From positions 1 through 64,000 of the forward strand of contig JACPGT010000010.1 in NCBI GenBank assembly GCA_016188965.1: DNA of 64,000 bases. The letters are read 5' to 3'. The translations under genes and the position numbers were made by a program. Of the stretch, positions 56,392-64,000 are shown piece by piece. The notes under the pieces are model-generated. The model saw only the letters and a list, made by a program, of their open reading frames with translations, was not told where the DNA came from and ran no database searches. Each line of letters starts with the position of its first letter. Position 1 is the stretch's first letter. The stretch comes from Microcaldota archaeon. Its GTDB lineage: Archaea; Micrarchaeota; Micrarchaeia; Norongarragalinales; Norongarragalinaceae.

Positions 56392-57897
56392 TCAAGCCAG
56401 AACCCAGAAGCCGGATAAATGCAGCGCCAGCAAAGCCAAAAAAGCGTAATCCAAGGCAAAGACTGCGTGTTCCATCCGTTCCGGATTCCGGATGAACGCG
56501 ACAGCGGCAGACGAAGCCAAGGCAAAGGCCAGCCCGATGAGCCAAGGAATGCCGGAAAGCCACGTAGCCCACAGCACGGCAGCCAACACCAATGTGGCAC
56601 AGATGCGACGCGCCGCAGATTCAGGAAGCCACGAAGCCAGGGTGAACACGCCGGCTTTGCGGTCGCCTGCCGCATCCTTGAGGTCTTTGAACGGCGCGGC
56701 AAAAAAGATGAATCCGAATACGAGCAGGACCGCTTTGGAAGGCAATTCCGCCGGCACCTGGGCCTGGTCCAGCAATCCGACGCTGAAACCGGCGGCTACG
56801 ACCGCCACCGAAACGGCCGCCAATATGACCGATGCGGGCACCACGTGCCAGCGCAGGCGCAACGGAGGCACGGAATACGCGACGGACAAGGCCAACGCAA
56901 AGACGATCCAAACCCACGCAGGATACCCGACGGCCAGGCCGGCCAAGGCGCTTAAAAGGACCCAACCTGCGACGTCCGCCGTGGGAAACGGCTTAAGCGG
57001 GCGGTCCGTGAAACCGGCTTTCCGGTCAATAACCTGATCTGACCAGTCGTTGACGCGCACGGCGGCTTCGAATGCAAAAACGATGGACGCCAAGAGGGCA
57101 GCCAATGGCAGGAGGACGCCCGGCCAGGCATGCGTCCAGTGAGGCCAGCCTATGGCCGCGCCGAACAAGGCGAGGCCGGCATAATGCAGGAGCCGGACCC
57201 AGCGCAGGCGGCGCTTGGACGGCGCGAGGGACGCTTGCCAAGGAATCAGGACGGCGGCGCAAATCATCAACGCGTAGCTGGAAAGCAGTTCGCGCGTGAA
57301 GAAAGCGTCCGTATATGGATGATCCGTGTACCCCAGTAGGTACGCCGGCCAGATGGCCTGGAAGACGACGAAGCCGTAGACAAGAAGGGCGGAAAAAACC
57401 GACTTGACCTTGGAACGGGTGGCCCAGTACATGAAGCCAGCGGACGCGATTGCCGCCAGAAGTACTTCAACGCGGAGGCCGGGCGAGACGCCGGCGCAAT
57501 CCGCGCACGCGTTGGAAACGGCCGTCCAGAAAGGAGGCGGCGAGAACACGAATTGCAACGCGTAACCCCGGCCGCCCGAGGCGATGAAGTCCCAGATGGG
57601 CGGAATCCAGAGGACGGGGGAAAAAAAAGCCAAGACCTTGGCCACGCTCAAGGCCGCCTTTCCCGAAAGCGACCATAAGATCAGAAAAATGCCGCCAAGG
57701 GCGGATGCGAAGTACACCAGGAACAAGAACAGTGCCGCAGGCGTCTCGATGGTCTTCTGGGACTCCAACGACCACTCCAGGACGATGCGGACCGTCAAGA
57801 CGCACATCAAGACGCCGGCCAACTGCAAGGGACCGGCGGGCATGCGTTCCAACTGCCCGAAGACGGATAGCCAGCGGTCGGAAAACGAATTCGCCAT
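56392..57897 (-). CDS. UbiA-family prenyltransferase with extra N-terminal membrane domain
   Basis: The ATG at 57897 gives 501 residues, against about 280-300 for ordinary UbiA proteins. The C-terminal 270 residues show both metal/diphosphate-binding motifs: NDWSDQVIDRKAGFTDRPLKPF (N-D-x-x-D) and KDLKDAAGDRKAGVFTLAS (D-x-x-x-D). The N-terminal 210 residues add about six to seven hydrophobic helices of unknown family. The archaeal UbiA family includes DGGGP synthases for membrane lipids and other prenyl transferases; the acceptor cannot be told. It lies 55 bp after the giant surface-protein gene on the same strand. Confidence 0.8.
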   Translation of the reverse strand: MANSFSDRWLSVFGQLERMPAGPLQLAGVLMCVLTVRIVLEWSLESQKTIETPAALFLFLVYFASALGGIFLILWSLSGKAALSVAKVLAFFSPVLWIPPIWDFIASGGRGYALQFVFSPPPFWTAVSNACADCAGVSPGLRVEVLLAAIASAGFMYWATRSKVKSVFSALLVYGFVVFQAIWPAYLLGYTDHPYTDAFFTRELLSSYALMICAAVLIPWQASLAPSKRRLRWVRLLHYAGLALFGAAIGWPHWTHAWPGVLLPLAALLASIVFAFEAAVRVNDWSDQVIDRKAGFTDRPLKPFPTADVAGWVLLSALAGLAVGYPAWVWIVFALALSVAYSVPPLRLRWHVVPASVILAAVSVAVVAAGFSVGLLDQAQVPAELPSKAVLLVFGFIFFAAPFKDLKDAAGDRKAGVFTLASWLPESAARRICATLVLAAVLWATWLSGIPWLIGLAFALASSAAVAFIRNPERMEHAVFALDYAFLALLALHLSGFWVLA

Positions 57898-57952
57898 CGA
57901 AAAATCAACTTCAAATCCGTAGCCGCCAAACCCAGGCGGCCGCCACCGTCCG

Positions 57953-60900
57953 TTACCGGGGGCTGACGGACCACAACGTGTTCTTGCACGCATACGCCGT
58001 CGCATCCCCGAAGGACATCTGCTTGGAGTCCGAACACGGGATGCCGGGACTGGTCATGCGGATGATGTTGGATTTCAGCTCGGCCGCGCTGGCCGCCACG
58101 TCGCCGCCAAGGGCGCCAATGCCTTCCAAACCGGCGAATACGCCCCCGCCGCCTTGATCGTTCAAATTGACGAATCCCAGCGTGATGATTTGGACGATGA
58201 ATGCCAGCAGGTTATAGCTTTTCTTCTGGCAGTCACAATCCGAATGGCAGCCGAGGTCCTTGCGCCAAGTGAACGTCTGCTGTCCGGTCGATCGGCCCAG
58301 CGGATCCCAATGCTCCAGCGTCTGGTAGTCATAATGCACCTTGTGGTCGCCCTCGCAGCGATCCGCGAAGGTTCCCGGCTCCAGTTGGGCGAACACTTCG
58401 CCGCCGGGCGAGATGCCGTAGCCGATTCCGTTCTTGATGCCGTAACCCAAGCCGACCAACAACGGCACGCTGGCATCCACGCCGAGGCGTTTGGACGAAG
58501 GCGAGATTTTCAGCACGGAGTTGAAACAGCCGCCGAACTGGGTCGAATAGTCCGGATAGGCCAGTTCGCAGAGCTTGATATTCCAGTTGGGTTTCCGGCA
58601 GACGTCCGAACGGACGCCCAGGTAGTTCTTGACCGGTAGCTCCAAAACGGACGCCGTGGCGGACCAGACCTCATCCGAAGGACCGAAGGAGTTGGAATCG
58701 CGGATTTCATAGATGCCCTGGTTGGGCGCCAACGTGTCGTCGAACGGGTAGTCGCCACCCGGTCCGCAGCCGGCTACGGACACGATCTTGCTCAAGGAAT
58801 CCAAGCCACCGGACTGCAGTTTCGAGCTGACCACGTACGAATGGGCGAAAACGGGTTTGCCCTCTGTCTGGAGGTACGCATCGGGGAACCACGCGGCCGG
58901 CAGGAACGGCCGTCCGCGCGAGAGATGGGCCGTCGCGATGGTCACGGACGTCACCGGGCTTTCGTTGAGCCAGCCGACGAACGTCCGCGTGCTCTGCCCG
59001 GTGGGAATGCTCTTGACGCCGGAAGCGCTGCAGAGGATGGACGGATCGCAGTTGGGCTGGGCGCAATAGTTCTCGCAGCCGGAAAGGCAGAAGTTGGATA
59101 CGGCCAACTGGCCCCGCACACACGTGTAGCTGCCGCCAAACGCCGAGCCACCGCCAAAAGTCGACGGCGTTGCGGGGTCCAGGTCGTTCATCGAATTGAT
59201 TTCCGACGCGATTTCCGGATCGATCATGCCATTGCCGTTGCTGTCGAAAAAGCACCGCGGCGCGTTCGGCAGTATTGGCGCCGTGGCCGGATTGACCACC
59301 AGCGGACACAAACCGTTGCGGCAACGCTGCAAATCCGCCTCCGTGGCGATGGTACGGTACGTCACGACGCCGCCTTGCCGAGCGGGTTGGAAGAAGCGGG
59401 ACTCCTCGACGGCCATGATCTGGCCGGCGGGACATTCAAAATAGCGGTTGAGGGGGCTGCCGCCGAACGCGCCGGAGGTGCGGTGCACGGACAATGCCAA
59501 CGCCTCGCTGGGCTGCCATAGGCCGTCGTGGTTGGAATCGGCCACGCATTTGGGCGTGACCGTCGTGCCGCCCACGAACGTGTCGGCCGCGGAGGCGATG
59601 ACCAGCGGGCACTGGCCGTTGCTCTGGCAACGCGAAACGGATTCGTCCGAAAGCCGGGTCTGCGGGTTCGAAGGCACGTAATACGTATAACTGTTGCTTC
59701 CGGGCGTGAATTCGATAAACGCGTTGAGGGAAGAGACGACCAGTTCACAGGTGCGGCCGGCCAACACGTCGCCGTACCGAATCTTCTGTCCGCTGAGCGC
59801 GTCCAGCGTGATGCCGGTGCCCGGCAGGCCCAATTGGTTGACGTAGTCCTGGACGTTCGCCGGCCACATCGCGCGGGGCGTACAACGCTGGTCGCAGTTG
59901 TACACTTGGGCTCCAGCCTGGTTGGTGCACTGAAGGTACCGGCTGATGTGGGCGTCCGACGTCTCGGTACAGGAGGGGTTGTACGTGTTGTTGCAGAACG
60001 TGCAGGATTGCGTGGTGTACTGAACCTGGACCGTCTGGTTCTGCCAGTCCTCGATCGAATCACGGCAACAGCCGCCCAACGTGTAATAGGAAGAAAGGCA
60101 GGCCGGCGTCTGTTGGCAGTAGCGCACGGCGTTGTTGCTGCGCCAGTACGCCGTGCGTTGGGACAAGACGGGTACGGATGCGCTCAGCCGTTCGGCCACG
60201 TCCGTGCGCAAAAACGCGTTTTCGGAAAGCGATTCGGTCAGCAGCAGCGAAATGGCCTGCGCATACGGCGTGTCAAGGTTGAATGCCTGCCCTTCGGCCG
60301 CCAGAGCCAGGCCATAGCGCGAAACCGCCCGGATGGGACTAGTCGGCGAACCCCATTGGAACACCGGCGTGTTCAAGTCCGAACCGTCGAATGCCTGGAT
60401 GCCGGCGCCCGCCGCCGGATAGATGGCCACCACTTGCGTGCCGGGTCCTTCGAACGAAAGACCGAGGTTGGACGGCTGTTTGAACACCACCGTCCGTTTG
60501 CCCAGCTGCTTGAGGTTCGTCACGGCCCACAACTGGGGATAAAAGAGGGAGGACACTCCGGAGCCGGAACGGTAGAACGTGTAGACGGGCGAGAAGTACA
60601 GGCTGGAGTCGGACTCGTCGTTCAGCACGTGCAGCGTCACGTTGCGCCGAGACGTCTGATCGCCCGTGAACGAGAACTCAAGCGTGACTTGCGAGCGGGC
60701 CAAGCGGTTGCCTTGGACTTTGTACGCCGCCGGGCAAGTAGTCCGCAGTTCAGGGTTGTACCGCAACAGGAATTGCTGGCCGTTGTACAGTGTTTTGCCC
60801 AAATCGCTGCAACCGTATACCTGGCCGTTGGCCTCCAAGTCGCAGATTTCATAGCATTTTTCCGAGCCGTCCGTCATCGAAGTACGAGTCAGGATCTGGC

Positions 60901-63900
60901 CGTAATCCGGCATGGATACGTTCAGCAGGATGCTGTCGGCCGGGAAGATGGGTGAAACGCGGAAAGCCAAGTCGGTACAGCCTTGGCCCAACGTGAACGG
61001 GGGGTTGGATAACGGATCGTAGCGCAATCCGATGAAACCATTGCACGTATCCCAGCCCGGCGGGAACGGATCCGAGCCGTTGAGTGTGAAACCGGCGCCG
61101 CCCAACGCGACGGGACGCCGAAGAGACGTGGACTGGGCCCCCGCATCACGCGTGATGGTGATGTTGACAGTGCCCGTCTTTTCCGGGACGATGAACTGCG
61201 CCACGCCTTGGATGGATTGACCCCGTTCCAGGACGGCCGTCGGCGTCGACGGCTGCAGGTCGTACAGGGAAATACCGGGGTCGGTCAAGGCCCGTACGGA
61301 AATCGAGGCGCCGCTAAGTGCGGTGACGCGGAACGTGGCGTTGAGGAATCCGGCATCGCACTGGCGGGAAATGATTTGCGAAGGCGTGCAGTTGCCCGTG
61401 GACAACGCCTGGAACTGACCGGAGTCGGACAATTGGTTTTCCGGCTGGCCCAAAACGGCCTCCACAATGGCGTTCTGGTCAGCTGTCACGCCGAAGCCGG
61501 AAACGTCGAAGACGGCGGAGTGGACCAAGGGCGCGGAAGTGGCGTTCAAACCGGAAATCACGAGCGAGACGTTGGCCCGGCCCGCTTCCAGCACGCGGCT
61601 TTTGGCCACGCCTTTGAACGAGTATTTCAGCCCTGCGCTTTGCTCGTTGTAATTGGTGCAACGCGTCAGGTTGCCCAAGTCAATGCCGAACGACGCGTTG
61701 AGGACCCCGAACGTGCGGGCTTTGAGGCTGTCCTTCTCGCAGTTCAAACCCGTGCCCAACGGCGAAGGGCCCTTGATGGGCGTCGTGGCGTTGAACACGA
61801 CGATCCGGTTGGCCGGAGCCAGGAAATCCATGCGCGTCTCGTTCCCAGGACGGGAAAAGAACTCGACGTCGTAGAATACGAAGAACGGAATCAGCGCGCG
61901 GCGGTTGACGAGGACCTGGTTCTCGGCCTGGAAGTCTTGGCCTCCAGACTCCGATCCTTGGGCGAACCGCAGGGTGAGGCAGGCCTGGCCGTTGCACGTC
62001 GTGCCCGTGCTCTTGACGGTATAATTACGGTAGTACATGGCGGCAGGACAGCCGGATGGGTGGCTCTGGCCCGGCTGGGTCGACAAAGCCGGGTCGAAGG
62101 GATTGCGGAGGTAATCCGCGCCGCGGACGATGTAACTGCGGTAACCGAACGACAACACTTTCGTACGCGTCCGTGGGTCCAGCGCCATGTCCGGCTCAAG
62201 CGACACGTTGAACACGACGGAGCCGCTGGCCGCGCCGTTGTACCGCGAGTCCACCCAGGCGACGCGGTCGCGGGCAAAGTCGACGGCGGTCGGATAGCAA
62301 CTGTCGCCATAGGATCCCTTGACGTCGAAGCCCTGCGGGTCAAGGCCGGCAATCAAGGCGTCGTCGTTCTGCGTGTCCAGCACGACGCCGGATTGGTCGG
62401 CTTCGTGCGAAAAGACCTGCAGGCGCGCCAAATAAGAGTGGCCCGGCTTGAGCGAGCCTGAAACCGGCCGGTTCTGGGAGGTGAAGAGGCCGTCCCACTG
62501 CACGTACGTGTCAGCCAAGGCGGACGAATTGACCAGGTACAAGGTGACGTTCGAATCCACGCCTTCGTAAAGATAGACCGTGCGCTCCGAGCCGACGTAG
62601 CCATCGGCTGATACGTTGAACGTCACGTCTTCGCCGGAAACCACGGTAAGGCGGCAACCGTTGCCGTCACATTGGCCAACGGTCTTGTTGCCGACGCGCG
62701 AGGCGAACCGGGCCGACGGCACGTACCGGCGGGTGAGCGGGTCGTAACCGTACGCCGTGATGCGGAACGGCGTGCGGGCAATCCGGACATCCAGCGGATT
62801 GATGCCTTGGACCAAAGTGGCGTTGGCTTCGCCGCTTTGCTCATACAACGTGGCCCGCACCTTGACTTGGGCGCCGATGGGCAACTGCGCGAACTGGGCC
62901 AGGCCTTGGTGGTTCGCGGACTGCTGGTCCACCACGGCCCATGAACCGAATTCCGTGCGTTGTTGCAGCACTACGTCGGCATAGGCCGCGCTGGCGTTGG
63001 CCTCATCCGTGACGTTGACCCGCACTTGCGCCTCGTTCTGGCCCGGATTGGGACAGTTTTCCGGCGTGCAAGGCGGACAGCCCGAACCCGTGCAACCGCC
63101 ACCCCCGCCACTGATGGGGGGAAGCACGATGAAGACATCTTGTCCCCCTTGGAAAAGCGCGGAATTATTGGTGATGTAGCCGGGAGCCTGGGCCACGGCA
63201 AAGTAGGACCCGTTTCCGACCGTCAACAGAAGAATGCCGCCGTCATACGTGTAGTCCGTGTAGAGGACTTCCGCGCGATCCGGAACAAAGACAGATACTT
63301 CCGCGCCGTCGATGCCCGTGCCGTTGGGCGCAACGACGTGCACCCGGACGCGGTCCGGCGGTAAAGCACCCGTGTTGTTGCAATCGGCAACGCACGGTCC
63401 GACGTATCCGCCATTTCCGGCGCGCAACGTGACGGTCAGCTTGTTCGTGGCCGGCCGGATGGTCACGCCGGAATCGTTGCCGAAGTAAGGCGAATAGCCG
63501 GGTGCAAAGACGTTGACGTAGACTTGGCGGCCCACCGAAAGCGAAGGAACTAAACCGGAGCCTTGCACCACTTCGGCATCCGCGATGAAGCCATTGGTCT
63601 TGGCGTCGTACACGGATGCACGCGCGTCCAACGGGTTTCCTTGGGTGTCCTTGACCAGGACCAGCAGGCGGCCGGTGGCAGAATCGGAGTCGGCATCATC
63701 GTCGCAACCGTCGCCTTCGCAGAAGTTCCACGTGCCGTTGCCGTCATCTACTGGATAGGTCGGCTCAATCAACACGTCCGGCGTGGGCTTTCCGCCGGGA
63801 TATTCCTGGTTGCCGGGATCCTCGAACTCGGCGGCCAAAGCGGCGCACGTGCTCGCATCCATGCAGGCCAAATCCAGTCGCAGGACGGATTTGACCGAGA

Positions 63901-64000
63901 CATCAACCGACCCGTTGGCAGGCTTGAAACCGTTTTTTTTAGCCCGGACGGTAAGCTTGGCGAGAGGCACGTTGGAAAACATGGCGCGTCCGCGCTTAGC
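57953..64000 (-). CDS. Giant Cys-rich surface protein, C-terminal 2015 residues (5' end outside window)
   Basis: The frame is open to 64000, and the first in-window ATG (63982) has no signal peptide, so the gene continues upstream. The N-terminal part here has several carboxypeptidase-regulatory-like beta domains (RLLVLVKDTQGNPLDARASVY; RVHVVAPNGTGIDGAEVSV; RVNVTDEANASAAYADVVL) and a Cys/Gly-rich linker. Two EF-hand/dockerin-like calcium loops, ADSNHDGLWQPSEA (about residue 1480) and FDSNGNGMIDPEIASE (about 1575), lie further on, with many cysteine pairs. A hydrophobic segment near the C-terminus (LLAFIVQIITLGFVNL) could anchor it. Many sequons suggest glycosylation. It is probably an exported cell-surface or adhesion protein. 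Confidence 0.85.
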   Translation of the reverse strand, partial: AKRGRAMFSNVPLAKLTVRAKKNGFKPANGSVDVSVKSVLRLDLACMDASTCAALAAEFEDPGNQEYPGGKPTPDVLIEPTYPVDDGNGTWNFCEGDGCDDDADSDSATGRLLVLVKDTQGNPLDARASVYDAKTNGFIADAEVVQGSGLVPSLSVGRQVYVNVFAPGYSPYFGNDSGVTIRPATNKLTVTLRAGNGGYVGPCVADCNNTGALPPDRVRVHVVAPNGTGIDGAEVSVFVPDRAEVLYTDYTYDGGILLLTVGNGSYFAVAQAPGYITNNSALFQGGQDVFIVLPPISGGGGGCTGSGCPPCTPENCPNPGQNEAQVRVNVTDEANASAAYADVVLQQRTEFGSWAVVDQQSANHQGLAQFAQLPIGAQVKVRATLYEQSGEANATLVQGINPLDVRIARTPFRITAYGYDPLTRRYVPSARFASRVGNKTVGQCDGNGCRLTVVSGEDVTFNVSADGYVGSERTVYLYEGVDSNVTLYLVNSSALADTYVQWDGLFTSQNRPVSGSLKPGHSYLARLQVFSHEADQSGVVLDTQNDDALIAGLDPQGFDVKGSYGDSCYPTAVDFARDRVAWVDSRYNGAASGSVVFNVSLEPDMALDPRTRTKVLSFGYRSYIVRGADYLRNPFDPALSTQPGQSHPSGCPAAMYYRNYTVKSTGTTCNGQACLTLRFAQGSESGGQDFQAENQVLVNRRALIPFFVFYDVEFFSRPGNETRMDFLAPANRIVVFNATTPIKGPSPLGTGLNCEKDSLKARTFGVLNASFGIDLGNLTRCTNYNEQSAGLKYSFKGVAKSRVLEAGRANVSLVISGLNATSAPLVHSAVFDVSGFGVTADQNAIVEAVLGQPENQLSDSGQFQALSTGNCTPSQIISRQCDAGFLNATFRVTALSGASISVRALTDPGISLYDLQPSTPTAVLERGQSIQGVAQFIVPEKTGTVNITITRDAGAQSTSLRRPVALGGAGFTLNGSDPFPPGWDTCNGFIGLRYDPLSNPPFTLGQGCTDLAFRVSPIFPADSILLNVSMPDYGQILTRTSMTDGSEKCYEICDLEANGQVYGCSDLGKTLYNGQQFLLRYNPELRTTCPAAYKVQGNRLARSQVTLEFSFTGDQTSRRNVTLHVLNDESDSSLYFSPVYTFYRSGSGVSSLFYPQLWAVTNLKQLGKRTVVFKQPSNLGLSFEGPGTQVVAIYPAAGAGIQAFDGSDLNTPVFQWGSPTSPIRAVSRYGLALAAEGQAFNLDTPYAQAISLLLTESLSENAFLRTDVAERLSASVPVLSQRTAYWRSNNAVRYCQQTPACLSSYYTLGGCCRDSIEDWQNQTVQVQYTTQSCTFCNNTYNPSCTETSDAHISRYLQCTNQAGAQVYNCDQRCTPRAMWPANVQDYVNQLGLPGTGITLDALSGQKIRYGDVLAGRTCELVVSSLNAFIEFTPGSNSYTYYVPSNPQTRLSDESVSRCQSNGQCPLVIASAADTFVGGTTVTPKCVADSNHDGLWQPSEALALSVHRTSGAFGGSPLNRYFECPAGQIMAVEESRFFQPARQGGVVTYRTIATEADLQRCRNGLCPLVVNPATAPILPNAPRCFFDSNGNGMIDPEIASEINSMNDLDPATPSTFGGGSAFGGSYTCVRGQLAVSNFCLSGCENYCAQPNCDPSILCSASGVKSIPTGQSTRTFVGWLNESPVTSVTIATAHLSRGRPFLPAAWFPDAYLQTEGKPVFAHSYVVSSKLQSGGLDSLSKIVSVAGCGPGGDYPFDDTLAPNQGIYEIRDSNSFGPSDEVWSATASVLELPVKNYLGVRSDVCRKPNWNIKLCELAYPDYSTQFGGCFNSVLKISPSSKRLGVDASVPLLVGLGYGIKNGIGYGISPGGEVFAQLEPGTFADRCEGDHKVHYDYQTLEHWDPLGRSTGQQTFTWRKDLGCHSDCDCQKKSYNLLAFIVQIITLGFVNLNDQGGGGVFAGLEGIGALGGDVAASAAELKSNIIRMTSPGIPCSDSKQMSFGDATAYACKNTLWSVSPR

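Overview
This is a GC-rich, gene-dense archaeal chromosome segment. The archaeal assignment rests on both topoisomerase VI subunits, a fibrillarin-like rRNA methyltransferase, a Pno1-like KH protein, a translin homologue, an archaeal-type riboflavin synthase and CTP-dependent riboflavin kinase, a tRNA-His with a 37-nt intron in a bulge-helix-bulge setting, and TATA-like boxes about 25-28 nt upstream of many start codons, implying mostly leaderless mRNAs. Several enzymes are of kinds better known from bacteria (bifunctional PurH, RibBA, RibD, an AHSA1-like protein, a RelA/SpoT-like HD protein). A small-genome DPANN lineage such as Diapherotrites would fit, but that is inference.

Layout. 0-5 kb: partial ATP-dependent DNA ligase, a frameshifted inositol-monophosphatase gene, a membrane-anchored secreted protein, a RelA/SpoT-like HD protein and an unknown protein. 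5-28 kb: a purine island holding every de novo step from PRPP to AMP (purF, D, N, L, Q, M, E, C, H, B, A) plus folD, on both strands, interrupted by a GNAT protein, a polysaccharide deacetylase, a PRC-barrel protein, an AHSA1-like protein, a lipoprotein and a 1154-residue secreted repeat protein. PurE is the class II type, so no PurK is needed. 28-33 kb: top6A, top6B, a KH protein and a response regulator. 33-41.5 kb: aspartate-family synthesis (thrB, thrC, a Cys/Met PLP enzyme, asd, aspartokinase, hom) with one intact and one broken BASS-type transporter. 41.5-47.5 kb: lipoprotein, sugar nucleotidyltransferase, tRNA-His with a structured RNA-like segment behind it, translin, fibrillarin, and a protein carrying an isolated PEP-utilising mobile domain. 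47.6-49 kb and 53-55.7 kb: two runs of small membrane proteins of unknown function, on either side of a riboflavin cluster (ribD, ribBA, ribH, archaeal ribC, ribK). 55.8-64 kb: a coiled-coil protein, a UbiA-family prenyltransferase with a large extra membrane domain, and the C-terminal 2015 residues of a giant cysteine-rich surface protein.

The main unexplained signal is a 90-91 bp intergenic element present three times (28450, 53859, 55669). Two copies fold into two adjacent hairpins separated by 2 nt; their 13-bp first stems differ almost completely in sequence yet are both perfectly paired. A second is a 15-bp direct repeat of the tRNA-His 3' end, 248 bp downstream, enclosing a highly structured segment that ends in a T-tract. 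Three genes carry lesions (inositol-monophosphatase frameshift, second BASS transporter deletion plus frameshift, FolD in-frame loss of the NADP-binding segment). The RibBA DHBP-synthase domain has Gln where the family has its metal-binding His.
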